This document shows, piece by piece, positions 1-8,683 of a stretch of 64,000 nucleotides of DNA (positions are counted from its first letter, which is position 1; every line of letters starts with the position of its first letter). Source of the DNA: Eukaryota sp. TZLM1-RC (lineage: Eukaryota > Metamonada: BaSk clade). The position numbers and the translations under genes are program-made. Where the stretch lies: NCBI GenBank assembly GCA_040285825.1, contig JAUPSS010000007.1, positions 1,326,501 through 1,390,500 on the forward strand, given 5' to 3'. The notes under the pieces were generated by a model that did no database searches, was not told where the DNA came from, and worked only from the letters and a program-made list of their open reading frames with translations.

Positions 1-84
1 AACTGCAATAGGACGAACATCCATTTTTGAATTTTTGACAAGTGCAGTCAAACGAGAACTTCTTCATTCTTCTGGGTATTTGCG
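1..84 (-). repeat. Fragment of family B non-LTR retrotransposon (reverse transcriptase start)
   Basis: Nearly the same sequence occurs at 54577-54660, where it encodes the segment just upstream of the reverse transcriptase core of the family B element (read on the minus strand, ending in a KMDVRPIA-like motif). Here it is cut off by the window edge on the left and joins family A sequence on the right near position 84. It is a relic or a broken neighbour, not a gene. The exact junction is uncertain by about 10 bases. Confidence 0.6.
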
Positions 85-851
85 TTGAGCACGTCGATTC
101 AATACTGTGAGAACAAATTTCTTTGGAGATTTAGTAGAAGTTTGTCCATCAATAATTCCTTATGATGCATTTTTTAGTCCTAAATTTGGTGGAGTTGATT
201 TTTCAAAAGCAGAGTGCTTTTATTGGAAATATGAAAAATTTTCTTTTTGAGTGGAAACGTCGTTTTGATCATATTCCTTTGAATGAATCACATCCTTTAT
301 TAATTTTGCTTGAAAACATGGTGCAGGAACTACCTGTTGATGGGTGGAATAAGTGTTTTCCTTCAATTTTGCCTTCTGTACCTTCGAGATCTTTTACCAA
401 TCTTCATCTTGCTGTTGTGAATTTACAGAAGTCTGTTCTAATTGGTTTTAAAAACCCGGATTTTTCTAAACAACTTGGTGTGACTAAGATCAATAATCCC
501 GTCTTTGCTGCCTTTTTATCAGACATCCAGAACTGCACTAGTTTAATATCTCAGCAACCAAGGCCATTTGGTCTTCACTTAACAAATGAAGCTTGGAAAC
601 AAAACTTGCGGTTGAGATTAGGGCTGTATCCAAGTGGTCTTTTGGACAATTCTTATTGTATTTGTAAAAAAACCTACTGCTAATTTCCATCATATTGTGA
701 GTTGTAAGAAATTTCTCCAATATAGGTCAGTTCTTCATAATGCAGTTCGTGATGTGACATATGAGATGTTTAAGTGTTACAATTTTAGTTGCAAGGTAGT
801 ACCGTTGTTGAAGCATTATAGCGATAATAATCTGTTTAATTCACGTCGTGG
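85..851 (+). pseudogene. Family A non-LTR retrotransposon, 5' part of the interrupted copy
   Basis: Reading in more than one frame gives the region between reverse transcriptase and endonuclease of a family A element: a FGGVDF motif near 190, an LPSVPSRS stretch near 375, then a CCHC finger (CIC ... H ... C) and the RSVLHNAVRD motif near 725. The second copy at 33533-34554 shows the same protein. A loss of bases near 665 breaks the frame just before the finger (the other copy has CNKKPTANF there). The coding sequence stops at 851, where a Ty3/gypsy element begins, and resumes at 8186. Family A belongs to the restriction-like-endonuclease type of non-LTR element. This copy is dead. Confidence 0.75.
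848..851. repeat. Target-site duplication of the gypsy element (GTGG)
   Basis: GTGG directly precedes the 5' LTR and is repeated at 8186-8189 directly after the 3' LTR. Removing one copy plus the element restores an uninterrupted family A reading frame (SRRGDLIALFVDSS), which proves both the insertion and its exact borders. Four bases is within the usual range for Ty3/gypsy integrases. Confidence 0.9.
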
Positions 852-1006
852 TGTTAGCCTTGGATAATATTTATAATAGTTTATTTATAGTTTATTAATA
901 GTTATTGTATTATTGCGCCCATGCGCTTAAGTTAAGGGAAATCCTCATTCCCTTGTAATAAATTACATTTAAGGTATACTCAATGTCTAACCCCCACAGA
1001 TCATCA
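852..1006 (+). repeat. 5' LTR of the gypsy element
   Basis: This 155-bp repeat is identical to 8031-8185. It begins TGTT and ends CATCA, with the usual TG...CA ends. It is AT-rich in its first half and holds AATAAA within TTGTAATAAATTAC near 955, a possible polyadenylation signal. The gag start codon lies at 983, 21 bases before the end of the LTR. Confidence 0.95.
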
Positions 1007-4000
1007 ATACGTATTGGATCACCTTTGGGTGGTTCCAATGACAACTCCGAGACTGTTAGGACTGATCCTCCTACGTCTCACTCTTCGAGTTCTTCCTCCC
1101 GAACTCCTCAGTCGGGACCAGAACAACCCTTGACAACTGGGTCTGAGGGAAGCAATGCTTCTCCTCCTCCTGTGTCAACTCCTCCCTCCGGAGATTCTGT
1201 TACACAACCCAATGTTTCAAGTTCTTCCTCCCAAACTCCTCAGTTGGGAACAGAACAACCCTCTGGTGGCGAGAGAGGTGATACTTCCTCTCAACCCTCG
1301 GGTCAAGGTTCCACTCCATCTACGGATGACGTTCCTGTGGTTTTTATCAGTCTTCCTGTTCCTCCCTCTAATGTGGAAAACTTTGTACCTCTTTCTCCTC
1401 CCCCTGGTTCTGAAGGAGAGGTTGAAGATTCCCTTTTAGGTCCTGAACAGTTCAGTACTTTAGATGAATATCTGAAGTATATCATCAACCAGACTGACCC
1501 TGACTCGGCTAGCAACAAGATATCTGAGCTGTTGAAGCTCAAGAGGGTAGAGCCTCCCTCTTCACCTATTGTTTGCGCTCCTGTTGCTCCTTCCACTTCT
1601 TCTACGGAAGCTCCTGGGGAAGGACAACAAATTCCTTCTACTTCTTCTTCGGAAGCTCCTGGGGAAGGACAACAAGCTCCTTCCATTCCTTCTAGGGAAG
1701 TTCCTATGGAAAGCAGCCCTCCGCAACAACCAGCTCCTCCTGCAGTCCCTGCTGGTAGCCCAAATCCTACTACTCCTTCTCAAGAAGTTCCTGTAGCAGG
1801 CCTTCCTGATACTTCTGCTCCTACTACGGTAGCTCCTACAGAAGTCCATTCAACTCCATCTGTTCCTCCTTCGGGAGTTCCTACTAGAGGAGTAATTCAT
1901 GTCCCTCCAACCTCTGGCCAGACTCCTCAGCAAGGTCACGTTGTTTCTTCTGTTCCTGCTGCTTGGCAGGTGCTTAGTGCTGCACAGCCTAACACCTATC
2001 AAGCCCCAAGCCAGCCCCAGGAATCAGATTCTCCTTTCATCTCTACCCAACAGAGAACTGAAGCTCAAAACTTAGTTCTCAATGCTGGTATTGAGTTAAT
2101 GCTTGGAGATCCTGCATCGATTCCTCCCAATGAACTCATTGCTGCTTTACCCCCATTTTGGGGTCCAGAAGTGGTTAATGATCACGGCTTTAGGATCCGC
2201 AGAAGAATAGGTCCCTACTTCCCAACGGAGGAAGTAGACAATCTTACGGTTCGTTGTGACCCTCCTCCAAATTACCCTCAACGGGATACTGTTGGAGGGT
2301 TCAGAACTCCTCGTGAAGGTGTACAGAGGATCTTCGCCGGTGATGAGCTGAATCTTTTCCTCAACCGATGTAACCCATGTCCTTTCCCCAGGTTTAGCCC
2401 TGGATACAATGCTTCTCTTGATATTTATATCAATAGAGACTTCAGGACTGGATGGTGGTACACTTACACTACGAACTATCAAAGATTGTACCTTCAAGAC
2501 CGCAGACCAGACCATTGCGCGTCATATTTTGGTCCAGAGCACAGAAGGAATAGGCCTTTAAGGGACGCCTTGATGAATGTACAGGAGAACATCGGTGTCA
2601 CCAATTCTAGTTCTCTTCTGTGGGTTAATATCGATGGTGATGTGCAAAGTTACTATCCGAGCGATCATGACCCAGTAGAATTGAGAACTTCTGAGCCTGA
2701 CCCAGTTGAGACAGACACAGTTTTCTCATCTTTGAGCATTGAGCCTCAAGATGACCATCAACAAGATGAGCCAATGGCAACTACTGACACTGTTGAGTCA
2801 GTGCAACAACCTGTAGTTGTCCAATCTCAGGATCCATCAACTCCTTCCCAGGTTCCTCAGGACCCTAGGCTCCTAGGAGTAACTCCTTCTAACACTCCCA
2901 TAGCTCCCCAGTACTCCAACACCCTACTGATGGAAGCTATGGCGAGTTCACAAGATAGAGATAGAGATAGACAAAGAGGTGGTCGACCTAGAAAACCCAC
3001 CCTGGAAGCCAACGATATCTCTGACCCAGTAAGGATCTTGAAATTCATCGACAGATTTATTCTGTATGCTAGGACTGAGAGGACCATTGAAGAGAGAGAC
3101 ATCAATGAATCTGATCCTACTCAAGTCAGACTAGCAAGAGAAGTGTCTGAACTAAGAAGACAACTTGAGGAACGTTCTCGTCCTCCTGCCACTCCTCAAT
3201 CCATAAGCAGAGAAAACCGGAACCTCCCTCTTGATCAGAGATATGGTAACCCCCTCCACGAGTGGGACCGATTCAGAGCTGCTGCTCAAGTCGACCCTCG
3301 TAGGATTGCCTCCTGTGTTACTCCAGAGTGCTTGGCCGCTCTTAGAGCTCAAGGCAGGTTTTCATCTATGTCTGATAGTATCTCAGCTATCGACAATATT
3401 AATGAGGAGCAAATATGGGAATCAATTTTACACCTCAGCCAGTATAGTACTTTAGAAACGGCGAGGAATCAGTTATATAGAGTTCAGATGAATTGGAATA
3501 TTCAGGACTTTAGGAATCGCTGGGGCGACTTCACTGTGAGGCTAATGAGAACAGTTTCACGAAGTACCGCCATTTCTGACGTCAGGGCAAGCGACCGTGC
3601 CTTGTATGGTCAACATTTCCTACAGCGCATTCAAAACTGGGAAATTGCAACCCATATGATCGATTCTGTTGGTATTCAGGCCATCAGTGACAACCTGAGA
3701 ACAGTATGGTCCACACCCAATGTTTGGCAACACCATACTTTACAACAATTTGTCGACATCCTTGCTGCTGAATACATGAGTTGGTGTTCAGCAAGATCCT
3801 ATGACGAGCAAAGGACCAATATCAGTGACTGCTATCAACAACATATGGGTCACTATGTTAGAGCAAACCCAAAGGACAAGAAAAGAATAGGCAAATTTAA
3901 GCCTGCGGGTTCCAGCGTCGCCCCTGCTCAACTCACCAAAAGGAGCAAGTCGCAAATTAAGAAAGAAAGAGATAAAGCTGGTCTCTGTAGATTCTGTGGT

Positions 4001-4204
4001 TTTCCAGGCCACTCTATTAACGAATGTCCCGACCCTGATTGCCAGCGATCCAAGCAATGGCGAGATGCCAACCCAGATGCCGTTCGAGCATATTTGGCTA
4101 GGGGTAGTAGTAATAGTAGTAGAGGCAGAGGTAGACGTAGAGGAAGAGGCAAGGGCCCTTCTAGTAATAATAAACGTTCCATAAATATTCAATGTTTACT
4201 ATAG
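983..4204 (+). CDS. gag: Gag polyprotein of the Ty3/gypsy element
   Basis: This 1073-residue protein forms the particle that packages element RNA. Residues 1 to about 350 are very rich in Pro, Ser and Thr with repeated APGEGQQ and SSxxTPQ units. A globular stretch of about residues 385-560 (starting near PPFWGPEV, rich in Trp, Tyr and Arg) is not a gag domain I recognise. A region of about 690-760 looks helical and charged. The capsid-like segment is about 810-960, followed by a CCHC zinc knuckle (CRFCGFPGHSINEC, about 1000-1014) and a basic GRGRRRGRGKG tail that should bind RNA. It is long for a gypsy gag (often 300-600 residues). The ATG at 983 lies inside the 5' LTR. The stop (4202-4204) overlaps the pol ATG by 13 bases in the -1 frame. 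Confidence 0.85.
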   Translation: MSNPHRSSIRIGSPLGGSNDNSETVRTDPPTSHSSSSSSRTPQSGPEQPLTTGSEGSNASPPPVSTPPSGDSVTQPNVSSSSSQTPQLGTEQPSGGERGDTSSQPSGQGSTPSTDDVPVVFISLPVPPSNVENFVPLSPPPGSEGEVEDSLLGPEQFSTLDEYLKYIINQTDPDSASNKISELLKLKRVEPPSSPIVCAPVAPSTSSTEAPGEGQQIPSTSSSEAPGEGQQAPSIPSREVPMESSPPQQPAPPAVPAGSPNPTTPSQEVPVAGLPDTSAPTTVAPTEVHSTPSVPPSGVPTRGVIHVPPTSGQTPQQGHVVSSVPAAWQVLSAAQPNTYQAPSQPQESDSPFISTQQRTEAQNLVLNAGIELMLGDPASIPPNELIAALPPFWGPEVVNDHGFRIRRRIGPYFPTEEVDNLTVRCDPPPNYPQRDTVGGFRTPREGVQRIFAGDELNLFLNRCNPCPFPRFSPGYNASLDIYINRDFRTGWWYTYTTNYQRLYLQDRRPDHCASYFGPEHRRNRPLRDALMNVQENIGVTNSSSLLWVNIDGDVQSYYPSDHDPVELRTSEPDPVETDTVFSSLSIEPQDDHQQDEPMATTDTVESVQQPVVVQSQDPSTPSQVPQDPRLLGVTPSNTPIAPQYSNTLLMEAMASSQDRDRDRQRGGRPRKPTLEANDISDPVRILKFIDRFILYARTERTIEERDINESDPTQVRLAREVSELRRQLEERSRPPATPQSISRENRNLPLDQRYGNPLHEWDRFRAAAQVDPRRIASCVTPECLAALRAQGRFSSMSDSISAIDNINEEQIWESILHLSQYSTLETARNQLYRVQMNWNIQDFRNRWGDFTVRLMRTVSRSTAISDVRASDRALYGQHFLQRIQNWEIATHMIDSVGIQAISDNLRTVWSTPNVWQHHTLQQFVDILAAEYMSWCSARSYDEQRTNISDCYQQHMGHYVRANPKDKKRIGKFKPAGSSVAPAQLTKRSKSQIKKERDKAGLCRFCGFPGHSINECPDPDCQRSKQWRDANPDAVRAYLARGSSNSSRGRGRRRGRGKGPSSNNKRSINIQCLL

Positions 4205-7200
4205 AGCAAGATAGCTCTCCAACAGGTAATACATCAAAGCAACGTTCAAACAAATGTTCCTTGTTTACTATAGAGCAAGACAGCTCTCCAGCACGTAAAA
4301 CACCAAACATAAAACACACCTCAGTCTCCAACCAGTGGATTAAGTGCTTAACTAATCCTTTGACTACCCGGAATTTTAAAACAGCTACGACGATAGAAAC
4401 ACCAAATAAACCCTGTTTCAACCATGAGTTCGACTCGAACCCAGACTCAGAGTTCCACAGCGATATCTTCATGGTTCGCACCTCAGATGTCGCACGCAAA
4501 AATTTAAAATTGAAATTTTCAATAAATAACTGCGAAATAGAAGGGATCATCGACTCTGGAGCTTCGATATCAGTCATCACTGTTGATTTAGCAGAGAGAT
4601 GCAACATGGTAAAGACTAACCATTGCATAAACTTTAAGTCTGCAAACAACATCATGTCGAAGTCTTTAGGATCAGCAGAAGGCACACTGAGCTTCAGACT
4701 CGGAAGTGTAACCCAATTAGTTCATGTGAAACATAGCTTGGCCATCATTCCTGGCAACAATATGTTACTAATTGGTAGAGACCTGTTGCATCACCTAGGC
4801 TTATTGAACGATGAAGGCCTCTTCATCAAGATGGATGAGGAACATCGTACACTACTTCTGCCTGAGGCTGAATTCGACCATCGAATCTCCCAAGTCTCAG
4901 ATGTCGTCAACGTCCCCAGACGTTGGTTGGAGCACATACAGTCTTCTGGTTGTACTATTAACCTCGACTGTGATAACGACAAGAAGACCTTACTTCTAAC
5001 CTTGAAAGAGTTCGAAGAGACATTCACCCTTAAGCCGCATGCTGATGGGATTGACTGTCCTCCAATGGAGATCAACTTTCATGATGAAAGTATTCGAATC
5101 AGACGACCCCCTCGTAGGTTAAACCCCGAGAAACAGAAAGTTGCCGAACAGATCTTCGATGAACTCGTCGAGTCTGGATTTGCTGTACCATCGAACCATG
5201 AGTTCAGCTCTCCAGTATGTCTTGTGGTATACCCTGATCATCGTAAGCCTCGTCTTACTGGTGATTACAGTGGCAAGGACGGAGTCAACGCCAACACTAT
5301 TCCCGTTGAACCTAATCTCCCCAGAATATCCGATGTGCTAGTCTTCCTCTCGGAAGCCAATTTCATCGGTACCCTTGACCTCCCCAAAGCCTTTTGGCAA
5401 CTAAAGATTGCAGAAACGGACTGGGAGAAGACTGCCTTAAGCATCCCTGGCAAAAGCATCATGTTTAAACGTGCTGCTTTCGGCCTCAAGAACGTTCCTG
5501 CAGTTTTCCAGAACGTTATGGCAGACATCTTCTCCGGAGACGGTGTATTCATCTATATAGATGACATCATTATAGTAGGTAGAACTTTCAACGAGTTCCT
5601 CGGACGTCTAAGACGTGTCCTCGTGAAGGCTCGAACCCGTAGAGTTAGCCTTGGACTGCCCAAGTGCCATTTTGTGTCCTCTAGACACCCAATAAAGATC
5701 CTTGGTAGCAGATTCCAACACAAAACCAGGACCATAGATCCTACACGCACAGAGTCTTTACTGAATCTGCCCAGACCTAAGACTGTGAAAGACGCCCGTA
5801 GCCTTATCGGCTCAGTCAACTTCATTAGGGAATGGCTTCCCCAGGTAACCAAGCATGTTGCCCCGATCATCAAATTAACACATGGCAAACCACGTCGCTT
5901 GCAGTGGAAAGACACTCACGACTACCATTTAGCCGAAATCAAACGTCTGATCGCGGAGCATATGCCTCTCAACTTACCTCCGGTGGATAACCAAGTACTA
6001 ATTAGTTGTGATGCCTCTGATATAGCAGTTGGCGGCGTGATTTGGGAACAAATAGAACCCACTAAGGACCCCGGTACTTCCTTACTCAATAGGAAATGTA
6101 GACCAATCAGCTTCTTCAGCAGATTGTTGACTAACTCCCAGCAGAACTGGCCCACGGTACAGAAAGAGCTTTATGCTATCCTTCTCATGCTTACCGAAAG
6201 TGGCTTCGAGAACTACCTCAAAGGAAGGCGTCTGATCATTTTCACAGATCACCAAAACCTTACTTACATGCTTACCGCTCCGAACAAAAACAGAATAGTC
6301 AGAAGGTGGCTTCCCGTCTTTTCTGAGTTCCTATTCGACATAGTTCATACAAAAGGGGAAGAGAACCATTGGGCAGACATGCTATCTAGGATAGTACCGC
6401 CCCAAGACAATCATACCTTTCACCCTATCTACTACACAAATAGGATTGACGAAACTGAGTCAGAGAGATGCTTCGTTGAAGATCTCCATACATTTGAGAA
6501 GGTGCTCATCCTTCAAGACAAATGCTCCAATGACCTTCCACTCTTCGAGCCATGGCTCTGCAAGATCAGGTCCGAACAAAAGCGAGCCCTCGCTAACCAG
6601 GACACCTCGTTTAACAACTGTACTTTGGATAGTCGTCTAGATCTTTATCTGACTCCAGAGCACAAGATCGTGATTCCTCAATCACTGGTTAAGGATACGC
6701 TTAACCTTCTACATGGACTCCCGCAAGGTGGCCACCCCAGTAAGGCAGAAAGTCTCCTCAGACTCAAAAACAGCGACTACTGGTGGCCTAACATGCTTTC
6801 AGACATGACCAAGCACGTCCAAGAATGCCCCTCCTGTCAGAAGACAGCAGCAGTCCCCAAACTGCATGTCCCTACAACTGGTTCCTTGTGGGCTGACAGA
6901 CCATTCGCAAGAGTTAACGTCGACGTCATTGGTCCTCTTCCAGAAGATCAAGACGGCCACAGATACATTCTTGTATTTGTAGATAGCTTCACGAGGTTCA
7001 CTATCATAGTCCCTCTCAAAGAACTCAACGCCAACCTTACTGCTGACGCTCTCATATGGAAGGCATGCGCGATATTCGGGATCCCGTTCATAGTTCATAG
7101 TGACAACGGTCCTGAGTTCTCTAAAGCTGTCTTCGACGCTCTATGTGAGTTTTTGGGCATAGAGGTCTCAAAGTCCGTCCCTCACTTCTCTCAGTCCAAC

Positions 7201-8046
7201 GGTTTAGTCGAACGCCGTCACCGTGACATTTTGCAGAATTTGAGGAAGCTGCTCGTAGATTTTAACGCCTACGACGCATGGTCAGAGTACATACCCTATG
7301 TACAATTGTTAATCAACTCATCCAAGAGTTCGATTACAGGTTACTCTCCATACGAGCTCATGTTTGGTTCAGATTTTAGCCCAAGAGCTGACCCCGGCAA
7401 AATCATAGAGACCCTCGAAAGCTCAACGTCTGAGTCAACCTACATCAACAACATTCAATCCAAATTTGCCAGATTGAAGAAGAAACAGGAGGAAGCAGAG
7501 CTCCGTCAAGCTTCCAAGGCTCCTCCTCGTGATTCCCAAATCGAAGCCAACCCTTTCTCTCCTGGCCAATTGGTCAAACGAGCTTCGTCTTCCACTGCTA
7601 AGCTACATGGTAACTACAAAGGACCATTCTTAGTGATTGACACACCCTCTACCTCCACAGTTGATATCAAGAATCTGTGCACTGGTATGGTTGTTAAAGC
7701 CAGTGTGAAGCATCTCCAACCTTGGCATTCCAGTTTACCAGCTGATGATGAATTTCACTCCTGGGTTGCTGCTGGTGATGCAGAAGAGCACGTGATCCAG
7801 AAAGTCCTCAGTCAGGATGGTGATTACTGTCAAGTCCAATGGCCTGGCAATCATATTACCACTGAGCTGGTTTCGACTGTTCAAAACACCTCTCCCTATA
7901 AAGAATTCTCCAAGTCTATTTCTAGTACTCGCTCTCGTCCTTCACGCCGAAAACGTCGTTCTGATAATATTAACAATAATGTTAATCCAACTCCTATCAG
8001 GCCTCGACGCTCGAAAAGAAGAAAGGGAAGTGTTAGCCTTGGATAA
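4192..8046 (+). CDS. pol: Pol polyprotein of the Ty3/gypsy element (protease, RT, RNase H, integrase)
   Basis: This 1284-residue polyprotein copies the element RNA and integrates the DNA. In order: aspartic protease with DSGAS near residue 121; reverse transcriptase with the FIYIDDIII active-site box near 453; RNase H with LISCDASD near 603 and FTDHQNLTYM near 685; integrase HHCC zinc finger ending CPSCQK near 882; integrase core with NVDVIG near 910, HSDNGPEFS near 970 and NGLVERRH near 1005. A KGPFLVI stretch resembles the GPY/F module. A later VLSQDGDYCQVQWPG segment may be a weak chromodomain-like fold (inference). The ORF is intact, and its last five codons plus stop are read from the 3' LTR. 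The pol frame is open only from 4174, so translation needs reinitiation at 4192 or a shift within 4174-4201. No canonical -1 slippery heptamer is visible. Confidence 0.95.
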   Translation: MFTIEQDSSPTGNTSKQRSNKCSLFTIEQDSSPARKTPNIKHTSVSNQWIKCLTNPLTTRNFKTATTIETPNKPCFNHEFDSNPDSEFHSDIFMVRTSDVARKNLKLKFSINNCEIEGIIDSGASISVITVDLAERCNMVKTNHCINFKSANNIMSKSLGSAEGTLSFRLGSVTQLVHVKHSLAIIPGNNMLLIGRDLLHHLGLLNDEGLFIKMDEEHRTLLLPEAEFDHRISQVSDVVNVPRRWLEHIQSSGCTINLDCDNDKKTLLLTLKEFEETFTLKPHADGIDCPPMEINFHDESIRIRRPPRRLNPEKQKVAEQIFDELVESGFAVPSNHEFSSPVCLVVYPDHRKPRLTGDYSGKDGVNANTIPVEPNLPRISDVLVFLSEANFIGTLDLPKAFWQLKIAETDWEKTALSIPGKSIMFKRAAFGLKNVPAVFQNVMADIFSGDGVFIYIDDIIIVGRTFNEFLGRLRRVLVKARTRRVSLGLPKCHFVSSRHPIKILGSRFQHKTRTIDPTRTESLLNLPRPKTVKDARSLIGSVNFIREWLPQVTKHVAPIIKLTHGKPRRLQWKDTHDYHLAEIKRLIAEHMPLNLPPVDNQVLISCDASDIAVGGVIWEQIEPTKDPGTSLLNRKCRPISFFSRLLTNSQQNWPTVQKELYAILLMLTESGFENYLKGRRLIIFTDHQNLTYMLTAPNKNRIVRRWLPVFSEFLFDIVHTKGEENHWADMLSRIVPPQDNHTFHPIYYTNRIDETESERCFVEDLHTFEKVLILQDKCSNDLPLFEPWLCKIRSEQKRALANQDTSFNNCTLDSRLDLYLTPEHKIVIPQSLVKDTLNLLHGLPQGGHPSKAESLLRLKNSDYWWPNMLSDMTKHVQECPSCQKTAAVPKLHVPTTGSLWADRPFARVNVDVIGPLPEDQDGHRYILVFVDSFTRFTIIVPLKELNANLTADALIWKACAIFGIPFIVHSDNGPEFSKAVFDALCEFLGIEVSKSVPHFSQSNGLVERRHRDILQNLRKLLVDFNAYDAWSEYIPYVQLLINSSKSSITGYSPYELMFGSDFSPRADPGKIIETLESSTSESTYINNIQSKFARLKKKQEEAELRQASKAPPRDSQIEANPFSPGQLVKRASSSTAKLHGNYKGPFLVIDTPSTSTVDIKNLCTGMVVKASVKHLQPWHSSLPADDEFHSWVAAGDAEEHVIQKVLSQDGDYCQVQWPGNHITTELVSTVQNTSPYKEFSKSISSTRSRPSRRKRRSDNINNNVNPTPIRPRRSKRRKGSVSLG
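4195..4290 (+). repeat. Direct repeat at the gag-pol junction
   Basis: A 27-base block beginning TTTACTATAGAGCAAGA lies at 4195-4221 and again, with one change, at 4264-4290, 69 bases apart. The first copy contains the gag stop codon TAG. In the pol frame both encode FTIEQDSSP. The repeat therefore duplicates the translational junction itself within the start of pol. Confidence 0.8.
8013..8030 (+). other. Polypurine tract of the gypsy element
   Basis: An uninterrupted run of 18 purines (GAAAAGAAGAAAGGGAAG) ends exactly where the 3' LTR begins. This is the expected plus-strand primer position in LTR retrotransposons. It also codes for the last basic residues of pol. Confidence 0.85.
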
Positions 8047-8185
8047 TATTTATAATAGTTTATTTATAGTTTATTAATAGTTATTGTATTATTGCGCCCA
8101 TGCGCTTAAGTTAAGGGAAATCCTCATTCCCTTGTAATAAATTACATTTAAGGTATACTCAATGTCTAACCCCCACAGATCATCA
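8031..8185 (+). repeat. 3' LTR of the gypsy element
   Basis: Identical to 852-1006 over all 155 bases. The pol stop codon (8044-8046) lies within it. It is followed by the target duplication GTGG at 8186-8189. Confidence 0.95.
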
Positions 8186-8640
8186 GTGGTGATTTAATTG
8201 CTCTGTTTGTGGATTCCTCTCAAGATGTTGTTGAATTTACTGCAGTTGATTCCTGTGCTTTTAGTTATCGTGATGTTTTACTTAGTTTTAATGGTCATTT
8301 CAACAAGGCTGAGGATCGTAAATGAGACAAATATACTGAGATATTAATTGATTTAAATAGGAATCTTTACTCGAAGTTTTCGTTATCCCTTTTGCCTTTT
8401 CGATTTTTGGCAACATTGGACAGTCTGCCTTGAATTTTCTCAATGAGTTTAGTAATTTATGTCGTTCAAGTGGTCAGAATTTTGCAGGGAATTTATGGAA
8501 GAATCGTATCATTTTTGCTTTGTACAGAGGTGTTCCCAAGTACTTGAGTTTAATAATGTCCAAACTGTATAAGGATTCATCAAGAGTTGGCGTGGAGAAT
8601 TTTGTTTCATATGTGTTTTAGTTTGTTTTCTTTGTTTAAT
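8186..8640 (+). pseudogene. Family A non-LTR retrotransposon, 3' part of the interrupted copy
   Basis: The family A frame resumes directly after the gypsy element: the endonuclease-like segment (GDLIALFVDSSQ), then a FGNIGQS-type motif near 8410 and a C-terminal WKNRIIFALYR stretch near 8500 ending at 8621. It matches 33583-34010 of the second copy. A frame break before 8430 shows it no longer encodes a full protein. The tail up to about 8640 is A/T-rich. Confidence 0.75.
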
Positions 8641-8683
8641 TAAAAATTAAATTATTTAAAGTGAGGATGAACACTAAAAAGTT

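Larger units (their letters stand above)
852..8185 (+). mobile_element. Complete Ty3/gypsy LTR retrotransposon, 7.3 kb
   Basis: The element has two identical 155-bp LTRs (TGTTAG...CATCA), a polypurine tract just before the 3' LTR, a gag gene and a pol gene ordered protease, reverse transcriptase, RNase H, integrase. That order defines Ty3/gypsy (Metaviridae). The 4-bp target duplication GTGG and the identical LTRs indicate a recent insertion, into a family A non-LTR element. Both open reading frames are intact, so it could be active. It is unusually economical: gag starts inside the 5' LTR and pol ends inside the 3' LTR. Confidence 0.95.

Noticed and set aside
1155-1849. Several open frames of 75-127 codons on both strands within gag
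   Set aside because: They lie over the Pro/Ser-rich repetitive part of gag, where codon composition keeps other frames open by chance.
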